A DNA stretch of 64,000 nucleotides from positions 1 through 64,000 of the forward strand of contig CANETF010000004.1 in NCBI GenBank assembly GCA_947440575.1, written 5' to 3'. Source of the DNA: Verrucomicrobiaceae bacterium. GTDB lineage: Bacteria > Verrucomicrobiota > Verrucomicrobiia > Verrucomicrobiales > Verrucomicrobiaceae. Shown here piece by piece: positions 54,245 through 63,230 of the stretch. Within the stretch, counting starts at the first letter, position 1, and each line of letters opens with the position of its first letter. The notes beneath the pieces were generated by a model that saw only the letters and a list, made by a program, of their open reading frames with translations, had not been told where the DNA came from and did not search any database. A program made the position numbers and the translations under genes.

Positions 54245-55629
54245 CACGCAAACAATTCCTTAACAGCTTCCGACCCAAAATCCGTCAACGGAAATGGCCT
54301 CCCCGCTGGCCCCGGCAAATGACTGTGTGAATCCAGACCCATACTGTGAAAAATCGTCGCCACCACATCTCCCGGCGTCACAGGACGCTCCGCCGGAAAC
54401 CCTCCAATCGGATCACTCTTCCCAATCACCCGCCCCCCCTTCACACCACCACCCGCAAACGATACCGTGAAACACTGCGGCCAATGATCCCGTCCCCCCG
54501 CAGGATTCACCTTCGGTGTCCGCCCAAACTCACACAACCCCGTCACCAACGTGTCCTCTAACATCCCCCGCTGATCCAAATCCTCAATCAAAGCCGAGTA
54601 CGCCTGATCATACATCGGTGCTACCTGGTCCTTCATCTGCGGCACATCAATGAACGGCTTCGATCCGTGAATGTCCCAGTACAACTCATTAAACACCGTC
54701 AAAAACGTGTTCACCGTCACAAACCGCACCCCATTCTCCACCAACCGCCGCGCCAGCAGCATGCACTGCCCCACCCGGTTCATCCCATACCGCTCCCGCA
54801 CCTTCTTCGGCTCCTTCGACAAATCAAAAGCCGTCCGCGCCTGCGGACTCGTCATGATCCGATACGCCGATTGAAAATTGTCATCATACAATCGCGCATC
54901 CTCGCTCGACTCAAATTGCTTCATCGTCTGCTCAATGATCGCCCGCATCCCCCGACGACGCTCCAACCTCGCCGCCCCGATCTGATCCGGCGGCAGCAAA
55001 TCCGGCACATTGAAATTCTCCGCCGACGGATCCGCCATCAACGCAAACGGATCAAACGCCTTCCCCAAAAAACCCCCAGCCTGCCCGTTCGGCAAATTGC
55101 CACCCCCGCGACCCATCAACTCAGGCAGCACCACAAACGGCGGCAAATCCGACCGCTGCCTCATCAGGTAACTCGCCACCGACCCCGCATGCGGCGTGTT
55201 GATTCCCCCCGTAAACCGCCTCCCTGTCTGCATGATCTGCCAGCCCGCATCATGCACCGCCGCCCCATCGTGATGACACGAACGAATCAATGAAAACTTG
55301 TCCGCAATCTTCGCATGCATCGGCAAAATCTCCGAAAGATCGATGTCCGGCGACTTCGTCCGAATCGGCTTGAACGGCCCACGCACCTCGCTCGGCGCAT
55401 CCGGCTTCATGTCCCACAGATCAATGTGGCTCGGCCCCCCCAGGTTGAAAATCATGATGCACGACCGCTGATCATGCCCCGCTTTCACCGCCCCCGCCTG
55501 CTTGGCACTCAAATATTGCGGCAGCGAAAGCCCCGCCGCACTCAACACCCCCAACTGCAAAAACTCACGCCGCTTCAGGTGGCTCCCACCACAAAGATTG
55601 GCCCTTTGATCAGCTAAAAAATCAAACAT
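54244..55629 (-). CDS. DUF1501 family protein, Tat-exported
   Basis: 461 residues. A twin-arginine-like signal (KRREFLQLGVLSAAG) is at about residues 19-35. The domain is DUF1501, distantly related to the alkaline phosphatase/sulfatase fold; conserved blocks are IMIFNLGGPSHIDLWDMKPD near the start, SCHHDGAAVHDAGWQIMQTGR, and LVTGLCEFGRTPKVN followed by GRDHWPQCFTVSFAGGGVKGG. It lacks the formylglycine signature of true sulfatases. The first gene of the operon with DUF1553 and the WD40 cytochrome, it is divergent from the thioredoxin-like/PDZ gene across 270 bp, in which I recognise no clear promoter. Confidence 0.93.
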   Translation of the reverse strand: MFDFLADQRANLCGGSHLKRREFLQLGVLSAAGLSLPQYLSAKQAGAVKAGHDQRSCIMIFNLGGPSHIDLWDMKPDAPSEVRGPFKPIRTKSPDIDLSEILPMHAKIADKFSLIRSCHHDGAAVHDAGWQIMQTGRRFTGGINTPHAGSVASYLMRQRSDLPPFVVLPELMGRGGGNLPNGQAGGFLGKAFDPFALMADPSAENFNVPDLLPPDQIGAARLERRRGMRAIIEQTMKQFESSEDARLYDDNFQSAYRIMTSPQARTAFDLSKEPKKVRERYGMNRVGQCMLLARRLVENGVRFVTVNTFLTVFNELYWDIHGSKPFIDVPQMKDQVAPMYDQAYSALIEDLDQRGMLEDTLVTGLCEFGRTPKVNPAGGRDHWPQCFTVSFAGGGVKGGRVIGKSDPIGGFPAERPVTPGDVVATIFHSMGLDSHSHLPGPAGRPFPLTDFGSEAVKELFA

Positions 55630-55899
55630 AAAAGTGCGCGTGTTGGTTCAACCGTCGGCTCCCGCTCACTCAACGCGAACAAGAGCACCAACAAAATACG
55701 CACCTTCCATCCCGCTCCTATCGCCTTCACATGGCTGAACGGACCCTATCGTTTGTATTATCCAATCACTTCCGCCAACCCAATTCTTCCGTCGCCTCCA
55801 AGACACCGCCAGCCTCCATTCCGCTCCAGCACCCCCAAATTGACTTTCGAATCGCCAACCATCCCTCCGCTTTGCTAATCTCCACTGCAATTCATCCCC

Positions 55900-57234
55900 A
55901 TGAAACTTTCACGCTCCCTGACCTTGGCACTGTCCCTCACCCTCGCTCAGTCAGCCCTCGCCGAAGCCGTCAAAGATCGCGAAGGTGCCGTCCGCAATGA
56001 CCGCGCCAAAATGGAAAACGACGCCCGCTGGATCTACAACGACGTCGAAAATGGCTTCACCGAAGCCGCCAAAACCGGCAAACCCCTCCTCGTCGTCCTC
56101 CGCTGCGTCCCCTGCCTCGCCTGCATGGGCATGGACGCCGCGGTGCTCGCCTCCGATGACCTTTCTCCCCTCCTCGATCAATTCGTCTGCGTCCGCCTCA
56201 TCAACGCCAACGCCATCGACCTGCAACTCTTCCAGTTCGACTACGACCTTTCCTTCTCCACTCTCATCTTCAATGCCGACCGCACCATCTACGGTCGCTA
56301 CGGCTCCTGGCAGCACCAAAAAGACTCGCAAGACACCAGCCTCGAAACCTACACCAGCGCCCTCCGGCGCGCTCTCGATCTCCACCGCGCCTACCCCGGC
56401 AACAAAGATTCCCTTCTCGGCAAACAAGGCGGCCCCACTCCCTTTCGCACACCTGTCGACATCCCCAAACTCGCCGAACGATACGGACGCGAGCTCGACT
56501 GGAAAGGCAATGTCGTCAAAAGCTGTGTCCACTGCCACCAAATTGGCGATGCCTTCCGCGCTTCCTACCATGACAACAACAAACCCGTTCCCCTCGAATT
56601 CATCTACCCCATGCCCGCCCCCGAAACCCTCGGCATGACCCTTTCCGCCACCGACACCTTGCGCATCGAACAAGTCGCCCCGAACTCCGCCGCCGCCAAA
56701 GCCGGCCTGCAACCCGGCGATCTCATCGACACCTTCAACAACCAACCCCTCATCTCTGTCGCAGACGCCGCCTGGATCCTTCACCGCAGCCCCGCCACAG
56801 GCTCCCTCCCCATCACCCTCCGCCGCAACGGCGAACCCGTGTCCCTCTCCATCACCCTCGAACCCGACTGGCGTTACAAAACCGACATCTCCCGTCGCGT
56901 CGGCGCCTGGTCTCTGCGCGGCATGACCACCGGCGGACTCGTGCTCGAAGACCTCGACGACACCGCCCGCTCCGAGCGCGGACTCGACACCCAAAGCCTC
57001 GCTCTCTGGGTCAAAGGCCTTGGCCAATACGGCCCCCACGGCCTCGCCAAACGCTCCGGCTTCCAAAAAGACGACATCCTCATCGAGATCGACGGCATCA
57101 AAAACCGTCTCCCCGAAAGCGAACTCCTCGGCCGCCTCCTCACCGACCCAAAAGGCAGACACCCGCTCTCCATCACGCTCCTCCGCAACAAAAAACGTCT
57201 CGAGCTCACCCTCCCCATCGCAATAGAACAGTGA
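55900..57234 (+). CDS. Thioredoxin-like / PDZ-domain secreted protein
   Basis: 444 residues with a signal peptide (about 1-21). A thioredoxin-fold domain (about 35-165) has an unusual cysteine run C69-V-P-C72-L-A-C75 at the expected active-site position. A CVHCHQIG heme-type motif follows at about 205-212. Two PDZ domains lie at about 240-325 (LQPGDLIDTFNNQPLISV) and 365-440 (GFQKDDILIEIDGIKN). PDZ plus thioredoxin plus CxxCH points to a periplasmic redox or quality-control role. It is divergent from the DUF1501/cytochrome operon and may serve those heme proteins, which is inference. Confidence 0.87.
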   Translation: MKLSRSLTLALSLTLAQSALAEAVKDREGAVRNDRAKMENDARWIYNDVENGFTEAAKTGKPLLVVLRCVPCLACMGMDAAVLASDDLSPLLDQFVCVRLINANAIDLQLFQFDYDLSFSTLIFNADRTIYGRYGSWQHQKDSQDTSLETYTSALRRALDLHRAYPGNKDSLLGKQGGPTPFRTPVDIPKLAERYGRELDWKGNVVKSCVHCHQIGDAFRASYHDNNKPVPLEFIYPMPAPETLGMTLSATDTLRIEQVAPNSAAAKAGLQPGDLIDTFNNQPLISVADAAWILHRSPATGSLPITLRRNGEPVSLSITLEPDWRYKTDISRRVGAWSLRGMTTGGLVLEDLDDTARSERGLDTQSLALWVKGLGQYGPHGLAKRSGFQKDDILIEIDGIKNRLPESELLGRLLTDPKGRHPLSITLLRNKKRLELTLPIAIEQ

Positions 57235-57344
57235 AATGTCGATCGCCCCACTTCCCATTCACCGGCGGATGACTCATTCAATTCAACCTTCAATCCTTCA
57301 ATCCGCTCCTCGACAAAAGACCGCTCATCCGTATCATTTCCAGC

Positions 57345-57581
57345 ATGACAATCGCCCTTCCACCTGCGTTGGACCATTTGGTTGAACGACTGCTCAGCAC
57401 CGGCCGTTACGCCGATGAGGGCGAGGTCGTGCGTGAAGCCCTGCGTGTTCTAGAACAACAGGAGTTCGACGAGTCTCCCGCTTTGGAAGCAGCCATTCTT
57501 GAGGGTGTGCACTCCCCGCATACCCCATATGACATTTCTGTTCTTGAACGCATCAGGCAGAACGCCTGCGCTCAAGCATGA
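57345..57581 (+). CDS. parD: ParD-family antitoxin
   Basis: 78 residues. The N-terminal ribbon-helix-helix (TIALPPALDHLVERLLSTGRYADEGEVVREALRVLEQQE) would bind the operon promoter. The C-terminal part, which would wrap the toxin, is short and acidic. The stop overlaps the ATG of the ParE-like toxin (ATGA), the usual antitoxin-first order of a type II system. It sits between the thioredoxin-like/PDZ gene and the FG-GAP gene, with no functional link to either. Confidence 0.9.
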   Translation: MTIALPPALDHLVERLLSTGRYADEGEVVREALRVLEQQEFDESPALEAAILEGVHSPHTPYDISVLERIRQNACAQA

Positions 57582-57907
57582 GTCTCGAAATTTCCATCGC
57601 TCAAAGAGCTGAGCAGGACATGACACAGCAGTACCGCTGGTATCTTGAGAATGCCGACCTTGATGTTGCCGAGAGGTATCTACTTGCCGTGCACGAGACC
57701 ATCCAGTCCATCGCTAAACAGCCAAGCCTCGGCATTCGCCGCCACTTTGCTGCTCCAGAACTTGCCTTGATCCGCAGCATCCAAATCAGAAGGCCATTTG
57801 ATCGCCATTTGCTATTCTACTGGGACGGCAGCACCCTCCGCATTGAGCGCGTCATGCATGGAGCACGGGATTTGCCTCATCGGCTACTAGAGGAGCCAGA
57901 AGTTTGA
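57578..57907 (+). CDS. parE: ParE/RelE-family toxin
   Basis: 109 residues. The fold is the RelE/ParE type, with AEQDMTQQYRWYLENADLDVAERYL, IAKQPSLGIRR, and a C-terminal strand pair ending RIERVMHGARDLPHRL. The length is normal for ParE, whose members inhibit DNA gyrase; the target of this one is not shown by sequence. It is translationally coupled to the antitoxin gene upstream. It looks intact. Confidence 0.9.
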   Translation: MSLEISIAQRAEQDMTQQYRWYLENADLDVAERYLLAVHETIQSIAKQPSLGIRRHFAAPELALIRSIQIRRPFDRHLLFYWDGSTLRIERVMHGARDLPHRLLEEPEV

Positions 57908-57970
57908 TTGGGCGTAAAAGCCGCGCCCGAATCTTCGAGGAAACTCGCATACCTGAAAGGATCGGTCGCC

Positions 57971-59962
57971 TCACTTCCCCTCCGCCCGCGGATTGCTCAT
58001 GTAATACAGCTTCCCGTCCTCCGCACCCCCCACAAAATCCGGCACCCCATCGCCGTCAAAATCCACCACCGTTGGACTCACATCGTGCCCTTCGATGTTC
58101 ACCTCCGCCAGCAGGCCGCGATCCGCAAAAAACCACTTCCCGTTCTCACTCCCCGTCTGCTTGATGAAATTCGCATTGGCCGAGTTCAGCAGAATGTCCA
58201 ACTGCCCGTCGCCATCCCAATCCACCACACACAGCTTCCGCCGCCCGCTCTTCCCCGCGACCCCCGCATTGAGCCGCAGCGGCTCGCCCGCCTTCATCAC
58301 AATCGGTGTCTTCACCTTCAACCCTTCCGGCACCCCCGCAGCCACCGCTTCAGCAGCACATAGCACCCGCTTCGGTGCCTTTAAAATCAGCGATTCCCCC
58401 ATCTTCGCCCGCTCAAAAAACGCCAGATAACCTTCCTGATCCAGCATCACCAGATCCATCAACCCATCCTGGTTCCAATCCACCGCCACCGGCGTCGTCC
58501 GCCACTGCGTTAGCAATCCCCTCCCCTCCGGCTTCATCCATCCGTAGGCCAGACGCGGCTGCTCACCCTCCCACTCCACCTCCACCGGCTTGCCCTTCGC
58601 CAACTTCGGCGTCGCACGCGTCCCCACATTCTTAAACCACGTCACCTTGCCCAAGATCGAGTTCATCAGCAAATCCGGCAACCCATCACCATCCCAATCC
58701 GCCACCGTCTGCGTCGTGTAACCCCACTTCGCCTCACACGGCCCCTGAATCGATCCATTGCCTCCCGCCATCGGCCGAATCACCTTGCCACCCGCCTCCA
58801 GCAGCTTCGGCGCCGCCCACTTCGGCCGCGCCACCTTCGGCCCGCTCAAGTTCTCAAACCACCCAATGTATCCGGCCGTGTTCCCGCAAATCAGATCCGT
58901 ATCCCCATCGCCATCCCAATCAAATCCCACCGGGGTCACCAGCGCTCCAAATTTCAAATCCTCAGCCTCCTGCTGAAAGTAACGCGGCCCCTTGAACACC
59001 GGCACCTTCGCCTCATCAAACGTCCCCGTGTTCTCCACAAACGCCACCCGCCCATCCTCATCGCCCACGATCAAATCCAAATCCCCGTCCTTGTCCCAGT
59101 CAAACGCCGTCGGCGTGATCATCTCCAAATCCATCTTCAAATACCCGCCCTCATCCGTCTTCACCCGCTTCACCAGCGCATACTTCGGCTTCGTGCGCGT
59201 CCCCGTATTCTGAAAATAGGTGAACCCATCCAAAAACTCCCCGCACAGCAGATCGAGGTCCCCATCGCCATCAAAATCAGCAAAATTCGGCGACGGCCAG
59301 CCATACGTCTCCACGGGCCGATCCTCCGCCATCACCTTCTTCGCCTTCTCCCACTTCGGCTTGTCATTCGTCCCCTCATTGCGCACCAAATACACATACC
59401 CGCGCAGCGGCCCGTTCATCCAGCGCCCGTTCTCATCATACGCATTGTCCCAACCATACTCCGTCCAGTCCCCCACCCCGACGATGATGTCATTCACCTT
59501 GTCCCCGTCAAAATCCACCATCCGCCACATGTTCGCCCGCACCTTGTTCCCGTGCACATTCGTCGGCAAATCCAGCGCCACCCCGGCCTCAATCCCCACC
59601 TTCAAAAAATCCGGATGCACCGTCTTCGGCGTCATCACCACCGGCTTCCCGTCCACATAACTCACCTGCACATTCTGCGCCCCCTTGCTGATCCGCTTCC
59701 CCGGCTTGAACACTGGCATCGCCCCCCGCGCCGTATCCCCCGTCGCATTCTCAAACACATAAATCCCATTGGACGGCTGGTCCGGACAGTTCACCACCAA
59801 ATCAAAATCCCCGTCCCCATCAAAATCCATCGGCAACGGCCAAGCCCACAACCCCACGCCCAAATCCACCACCAATCCCGGATGGTTGTATTTCAAACGT
59901 TCGAGCGCCAAAGCCGGCAGCGCCAGCGCAGTGAGTAAGCAGATAAACAAAATCGGTTTCAT
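57971..59962 (-). CDS. FG-GAP/VCBS-repeat secreted protein
   Basis: 663 residues with a signal peptide (about 1-19). About ten FG-GAP/VCBS-type repeats cover the whole mature protein, each with a calcium-binding loop of the form DxDGDGDxDL (for example DFDGDGDFDLVV, DWDKDGDLDLIVGDEDG, DWNQDGLMDLV, DFDGDGVPDFVGG). These fold as an integrin-like beta-propeller with calcium sites and act in binding, often to polysaccharides. No catalytic motif is visible. It follows the DapA-family gene by 32 bp on the same strand, so it may be co-transcribed with the sugar-acid genes. Confidence 0.9.
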   Translation of the reverse strand: MKPILFICLLTALALPALALERLKYNHPGLVVDLGVGLWAWPLPMDFDGDGDFDLVVNCPDQPSNGIYVFENATGDTARGAMPVFKPGKRISKGAQNVQVSYVDGKPVVMTPKTVHPDFLKVGIEAGVALDLPTNVHGNKVRANMWRMVDFDGDKVNDIIVGVGDWTEYGWDNAYDENGRWMNGPLRGYVYLVRNEGTNDKPKWEKAKKVMAEDRPVETYGWPSPNFADFDGDGDLDLLCGEFLDGFTYFQNTGTRTKPKYALVKRVKTDEGGYLKMDLEMITPTAFDWDKDGDLDLIVGDEDGRVAFVENTGTFDEAKVPVFKGPRYFQQEAEDLKFGALVTPVGFDWDGDGDTDLICGNTAGYIGWFENLSGPKVARPKWAAPKLLEAGGKVIRPMAGGNGSIQGPCEAKWGYTTQTVADWDGDGLPDLLMNSILGKVTWFKNVGTRATPKLAKGKPVEVEWEGEQPRLAYGWMKPEGRGLLTQWRTTPVAVDWNQDGLMDLVMLDQEGYLAFFERAKMGESLILKAPKRVLCAAEAVAAGVPEGLKVKTPIVMKAGEPLRLNAGVAGKSGRRKLCVVDWDGDGQLDILLNSANANFIKQTGSENGKWFFADRGLLAEVNIEGHDVSPTVVDFDGDGVPDFVGGAEDGKLYYMSNPRAEGK

Positions 59963-59994
59963 AAAAAATCAAAAGTAGGCTGATCACTGCCAGA

Positions 59995-60918
59995 CTAGGA
60001 AACGAGCGCCGAAATCTGTTCCTTCAATTCAGGCAGAACACCCTCCACCCGCCCGCGCTCCTCATCCCGAAACCGATGAAACGGCTCCGCCATAAAATCA
60101 TCACACACGCCTTCGATCGATAGCGCACACTTGATCCCCTTGATGATCGCCGACGAATGCCGCCCCACCTGATAAAGCCTCGTCGACACCTCCATCACCA
60201 TCGCATGCAACGCCCGCGCCCTCACCAAATCACCCGCCACCGCCGCCCCATGAAGCGCCACATACAACTCCGGAAACACATTCGCCCCACCATTCACCCC
60301 GCCATGCCCCCCCGCCAGCACCGCATCCAACAGCAACTCTTCCGGCCCCATCAAAATACTCCAAACCTCCCGCCCCCGCGCCAGTCCGCACAACCGATGA
60401 AAATACGTCATGTTCCCGGAGCTGTCTTTGATCCCATGAACCTTCGGATCATCCATCAGTGCCCGCACCGTCTCCACCTCAAAACTCACCTTCGTTAGGC
60501 TCGGCATGTTATACAAAAAGAACGGCAGCGGCAGCTCAGGCAAAAGATGCCGGATGTACTCAATCAACTCCGGCTGTCCCTCCGGCAAATAATACGGCGG
60601 CGCCGCCACCAACGCATCCGCCCCCACCTCCGCCGAATGCTTCGCCAACTCCACCGACTCCACAAACGCCGTGTCCGTGATCCCCACCAGCACCGGCACC
60701 CGCCCCTTCGCCACTCGACAAGCCACCGACACCACCTCCCGCCTCAACCGATAACTCAAACTCGGCCCCTCCCCCGTCGTCCCCAAAACAAACAGCCCCC
60801 CCACACCACCCAAAATCAACCGCTCAATCAACCGCTCAAACCCAGCCACATCCAACGTATCGCGATCCGTGAGAGGAGTAACCAAAGGAGGCACAATGCC
60901 AGTGAGTAATGCATTCAT
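59995..60918 (-). CDS. DapA/NanA-family lyase or synthase (class I aldolase)
   Basis: 307 residues from the ATG at 60918 (MNALLTGIVPPLVTPL), where the family normally begins; upstream in-frame codons to 61029 overlap the divergent small gene and are not used. It is a TIM barrel of the dihydrodipicolinate synthase/N-acetylneuraminate lyase family, with TTGEGPSLSY, Tyr in FFLYNMPSLT and the Schiff-base Lys in HGIKDSSGN. Members make lysine precursors or cleave 2-keto-3-deoxy sugar acids. The neighbourhood (fucose-isomerase-like gene, FG-GAP protein) favours sugar-acid breakdown over lysine synthesis, but the sequence alone does not decide. Confidence 0.88.
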   Translation of the reverse strand: MNALLTGIVPPLVTPLTDRDTLDVAGFERLIERLILGGVGGLFVLGTTGEGPSLSYRLRREVVSVACRVAKGRVPVLVGITDTAFVESVELAKHSAEVGADALVAAPPYYLPEGQPELIEYIRHLLPELPLPFFLYNMPSLTKVSFEVETVRALMDDPKVHGIKDSSGNMTYFHRLCGLARGREVWSILMGPEELLLDAVLAGGHGGVNGGANVFPELYVALHGAAVAGDLVRARALHAMVMEVSTRLYQVGRHSSAIIKGIKCALSIEGVCDDFMAEPFHRFRDEERGRVEGVLPELKEQISALVS

Positions 60919-61007
60919 GAATTTTAAAGCCTGATGGAAAAAGCCGACGACCCATTCGCGAGAATCGAAGAATTGATTTGAACCCGAACATCCTGTAGGT
61001 TGCCCAC

Positions 61008-61220
61008 ATGAAGCCTGAAGTTGATCCAAAGCTGTTGGAGAATCCGCTCTTCAAAGAGCTGATGGCAGAAGGCCTGGCGATTCAGGACCGCTTCGCCGCC
61101 GAACCGGTATATGCGAAATCGTGTGAGGGCTTTCTGAAAAGCGTCGGTATAACAGAATTGGCCGAAGCAAAAAAAGCGGCCAATCGACATTTCGATCTGA
61201 TGAGGGTTCAACAAGCTTAG
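61008..61220 (+). CDS. Small conserved-looking protein of unknown function
   Basis: 70 residues, divergent from the DapA-family gene. The sequence has ordinary protein composition and reads as helical (NPLFKELMAEGLAIQDRF, then SVGITELAEAKKAANRHFDL). There is no signal peptide, membrane helix or known motif, so it is probably cytoplasmic. No strong ribosome-binding site is seen before the ATG (GTAGGTTGCCCAC). Kept as a gene because coding composition matches its neighbours and it fills an otherwise empty interval; I do not recognise the family. Confidence 0.6.
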   Translation: MKPEVDPKLLENPLFKELMAEGLAIQDRFAAEPVYAKSCEGFLKSVGITELAEAKKAANRHFDLMRVQQA

Positions 61221-61290
61221 CCCACCCTCTCCATAGTGCGAGCGGCCTACCCGCACCCACTCTTCAAAACGCGTCATCACCCCCCGCATC

Positions 61291-62925
61291 TCAGCTCCTC
61301 CACTCCAGTTCCCGCGTCCGCTTCCCGCACACATTCACCCGCACCCCCAACGCCCGCGCAAACGCCGCCTTCGCAAACAAACACGCATCCGCGCTCTCCG
61401 CATCCTTCGCATAAGCGACTTGCATGTGATTCGCCTGATGCTTCGCCATCAGCTGATCCCGGCTCACCCCATAAGTCACCGCATGCATGATCGGCCACTG
61501 CGGCGTCGTCCCCTCCAACCGCCGCCTCGTCTCCGCCTCCGGCAGCGCCACCACCCCACCTCTCCCAATGTCCATGTGCAGCGCATTGTCCGCCACATAG
61601 ATCCGGCTCCACACGATCTCCCCCGGCTTCGACACCCCATGCACCGTGCTCCCCCCATTCGGGAAATACATCGCCGGTTGCCGATACCCATGCGCCCCCT
61701 TCCATCCTCCCACAAAATGCGCCGGCGGCGCCGCCCCGCTGATCAACAACACCCAAACATAGTCGTCCAGCGTCCCCGACGCATCCCAATCCCCCCACCG
61801 CACATCATGCAGCGTGTTCTCCATCGGTTGCCCCAGCGCCAAATGCACCCGCTGCGTCAAAATCGCATCCAACCCCGCGCACTCATCCACCTCATTGAAA
61901 TGCGGCAGCAGCACCCCCTTATACAACACCCGCTTACCATCCCGACTCTTCACCGGTGGCCTGTCAAAGTTATTCAAAATCCCCTCCACCAAATCACTCG
62001 CCGGCAACAAATCCTTCAGCCCCTGCTGATACTGAATCCCCACCGCGTCACAGCCGAAATCATCCGCCATCCGCACCGCCGCCACATACATCCGGCACTG
62101 CAATAAAATCTGCGCCTCCGTCAGCTCCGTCTCATGCTGCTTCCCCGTGTGAAATCGCATCCCCTTCTTCCTCAACCAATCATAAACCGCCCGCCCCTCG
62201 CTCTCCGCCACCTGCATCGTCTCATGATACAACGCCGACTGGCTCAACCGCTCCTTAAACACCCCGCACCCATGCAGCAAATGATCCGGGATGATCGCAT
62301 TGTACATCCCCATGCACCCCTCATCAAACACCCCCAGGATCGCCTTGTCCTCCACCAACTGCCGCGCCAACTGCTTGCCCAACGCCGCCGCCTTCCCCGG
62401 CACCTTCACCGCCTCCAATGACCTCGCGTGCGACACATCATGCGTCACTTTCCCCGTCTTCAGCCACTCCCTCAGCTTCTTCACAAAAAACGCATCCTTA
62501 AAATCCTCACTCCACAGCGTCGAATACTTCACCCCCTGCTTCGTCAGCGACCCATTCAAATTCAGCATCCCCACCAACCCCGGCCACTGCCCGCTCCAAT
62601 TCGCCACCGTCAAAATCGGCCCCTCATGCGTGCTCAATCCCGCCAGCACATGATGCGAATACTGCCACACCGCCTCCGCCACAATCAACGGTGCCTTCGG
62701 ATCGATCCCCCAAAACACCTCCATCCCCTCCTTCTGACTCGCAATGAACCCATGCTTCTCCTTCGCCTTCACCGCATGCGCCCGCTGCAACGTCCATCCC
62801 TCCGCCGCTAACGCCTCCCCCAACGCCTTTTCCATTGCCGCCTGCGCCGGCCAGCACGTCTGATTGGCAGACAAACGCAAGTCACCACTGGCGACAAGCA
62901 ACACCGTACGTTTCGAGATCTTCAT
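61291..62925 (-). CDS. L-fucose/L-arabinose-isomerase-fold protein
   Basis: 544 residues, no signal peptide, probably cytoplasmic. Overall it resembles L-fucose isomerase-type proteins of Planctomycetes/Verrucomicrobia: an N-terminal Rossmann-like part with [18 protein letters not shown] and [35 protein letters not shown] in the middle, and a C-terminal half with [20 protein letters not shown] and a His-containing segment near the end. A ketol-isomerase role on a deoxy sugar would fit the adjacent DapA-family enzyme, but the metal-binding residues cannot be assigned with certainty. The annotation as isomerase is therefore moderate. Confidence 0.65.
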   Translation of the reverse strand: MKISKRTVLLVASGDLRLSANQTCWPAQAAMEKALGEALAAEGWTLQRAHAVKAKEKHGFIASQKEGMEVFWGIDPKAPLIVAEAVWQYSHHVLAGLSTHEGPILTVANWSGQWPGLVGMLNLNGSLTKQGVKYSTLWSEDFKDAFFVKKLREWLKTGKVTHDVSHARSLEAVKVPGKAAALGKQLARQLVEDKAILGVFDEGCMGMYNAIIPDHLLHGCGVFKERLSQSALYHETMQVAESEGRAVYDWLRKKGMRFHTGKQHETELTEAQILLQCRMYVAAVRMADDFGCDAVGIQYQQGLKDLLPASDLVEGILNNFDRPPVKSRDGKRVLYKGVLLPHFNEVDECAGLDAILTQRVHLALGQPMENTLHDVRWGDWDASGTLDDYVWVLLISGAAPPAHFVGGWKGAHGYRQPAMYFPNGGSTVHGVSKPGEIVWSRIYVADNALHMDIGRGGVVALPEAETRRRLEGTTPQWPIMHAVTYGVSRDQLMAKHQANHMQVAYAKDAESADACLFAKAAFARALGVRVNVCGKRTRELEWRS

Positions 62926-63061
62926 GGTCAGGCTGATATGAGGCCAGAGAAAAAACTCAAGCCCCGGTTGGACACCCCAACTCTCTCAAACCTCCCACCC
63001 CAGAACAAGCCCCATCGCGTGCCCATTACAGAACACGCATGCCCATTCTTGACCTGCTCGT

Positions 63062-63230
63062 TAGACCGTTTCTCGAAAAGAGGGTCATTTTGATCCGACG
63101 AGCGCAGCGGCTTCAGTGGCAAGGAAGTCGCGCAGCCCGCTATTCAATCCATAGCGGGCAAGCGGCTGACGCAGCCCTTGAGACCGCTCCGCCTCTGGGC
63201 AAGGTGACAAGCCTTTCGAGAATTGGTCTA
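63062..63230. mobile_element. MITE-like 169-bp element with terminal inverted repeats
   Basis: Ends are inverted repeats: TAGACC, three bases, TCTCGAAAAG at 63062-63080, and CTTTCGAGA, three bases, GGTCTA at 63213-63230, differing by the three-base gap and one extra A. Inside is a perfect hairpin GCCCGCTAT (63135-63143), seven-base loop, ATAGCGGGC (63151-63159). There is no coding capacity. The right end contains the TAG stop of thrS (63230-63228), so insertion or formation occurred at the thrS 3' end. No transposase is nearby and target-site duplications are not obvious. Confidence 0.5.

Noticed and set aside
55139-55629. DUF1501 protein as a ninth sulfatase
   Set aside because: It shares the broad fold but lacks the C-x-P-x-R formylglycine signature and has the DUF1501 conserved blocks.
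55630-55899. Possible small gene in the 270-bp divergent interval before the thioredoxin-like/PDZ gene
   Set aside because: Short frames there have no protein-like sequence; the interval is more likely the control region of both operons.
60919-61029. N-terminal extension of the DapA-family protein to 61029
   Set aside because: It would overlap the divergent small gene at 61008 and lies outside the family's normal start; the ATG at 60918 fits.
63060-63230. Integron attC site (GTTAGAC at 63060-63066 resembles GTTRRRY)
   Set aside because: The matching RYYYAAC is missing at the other end (GTCTACA), the orientation is wrong for a recombination site, and no integrase is present; a MITE-like repeat explains the ends better.
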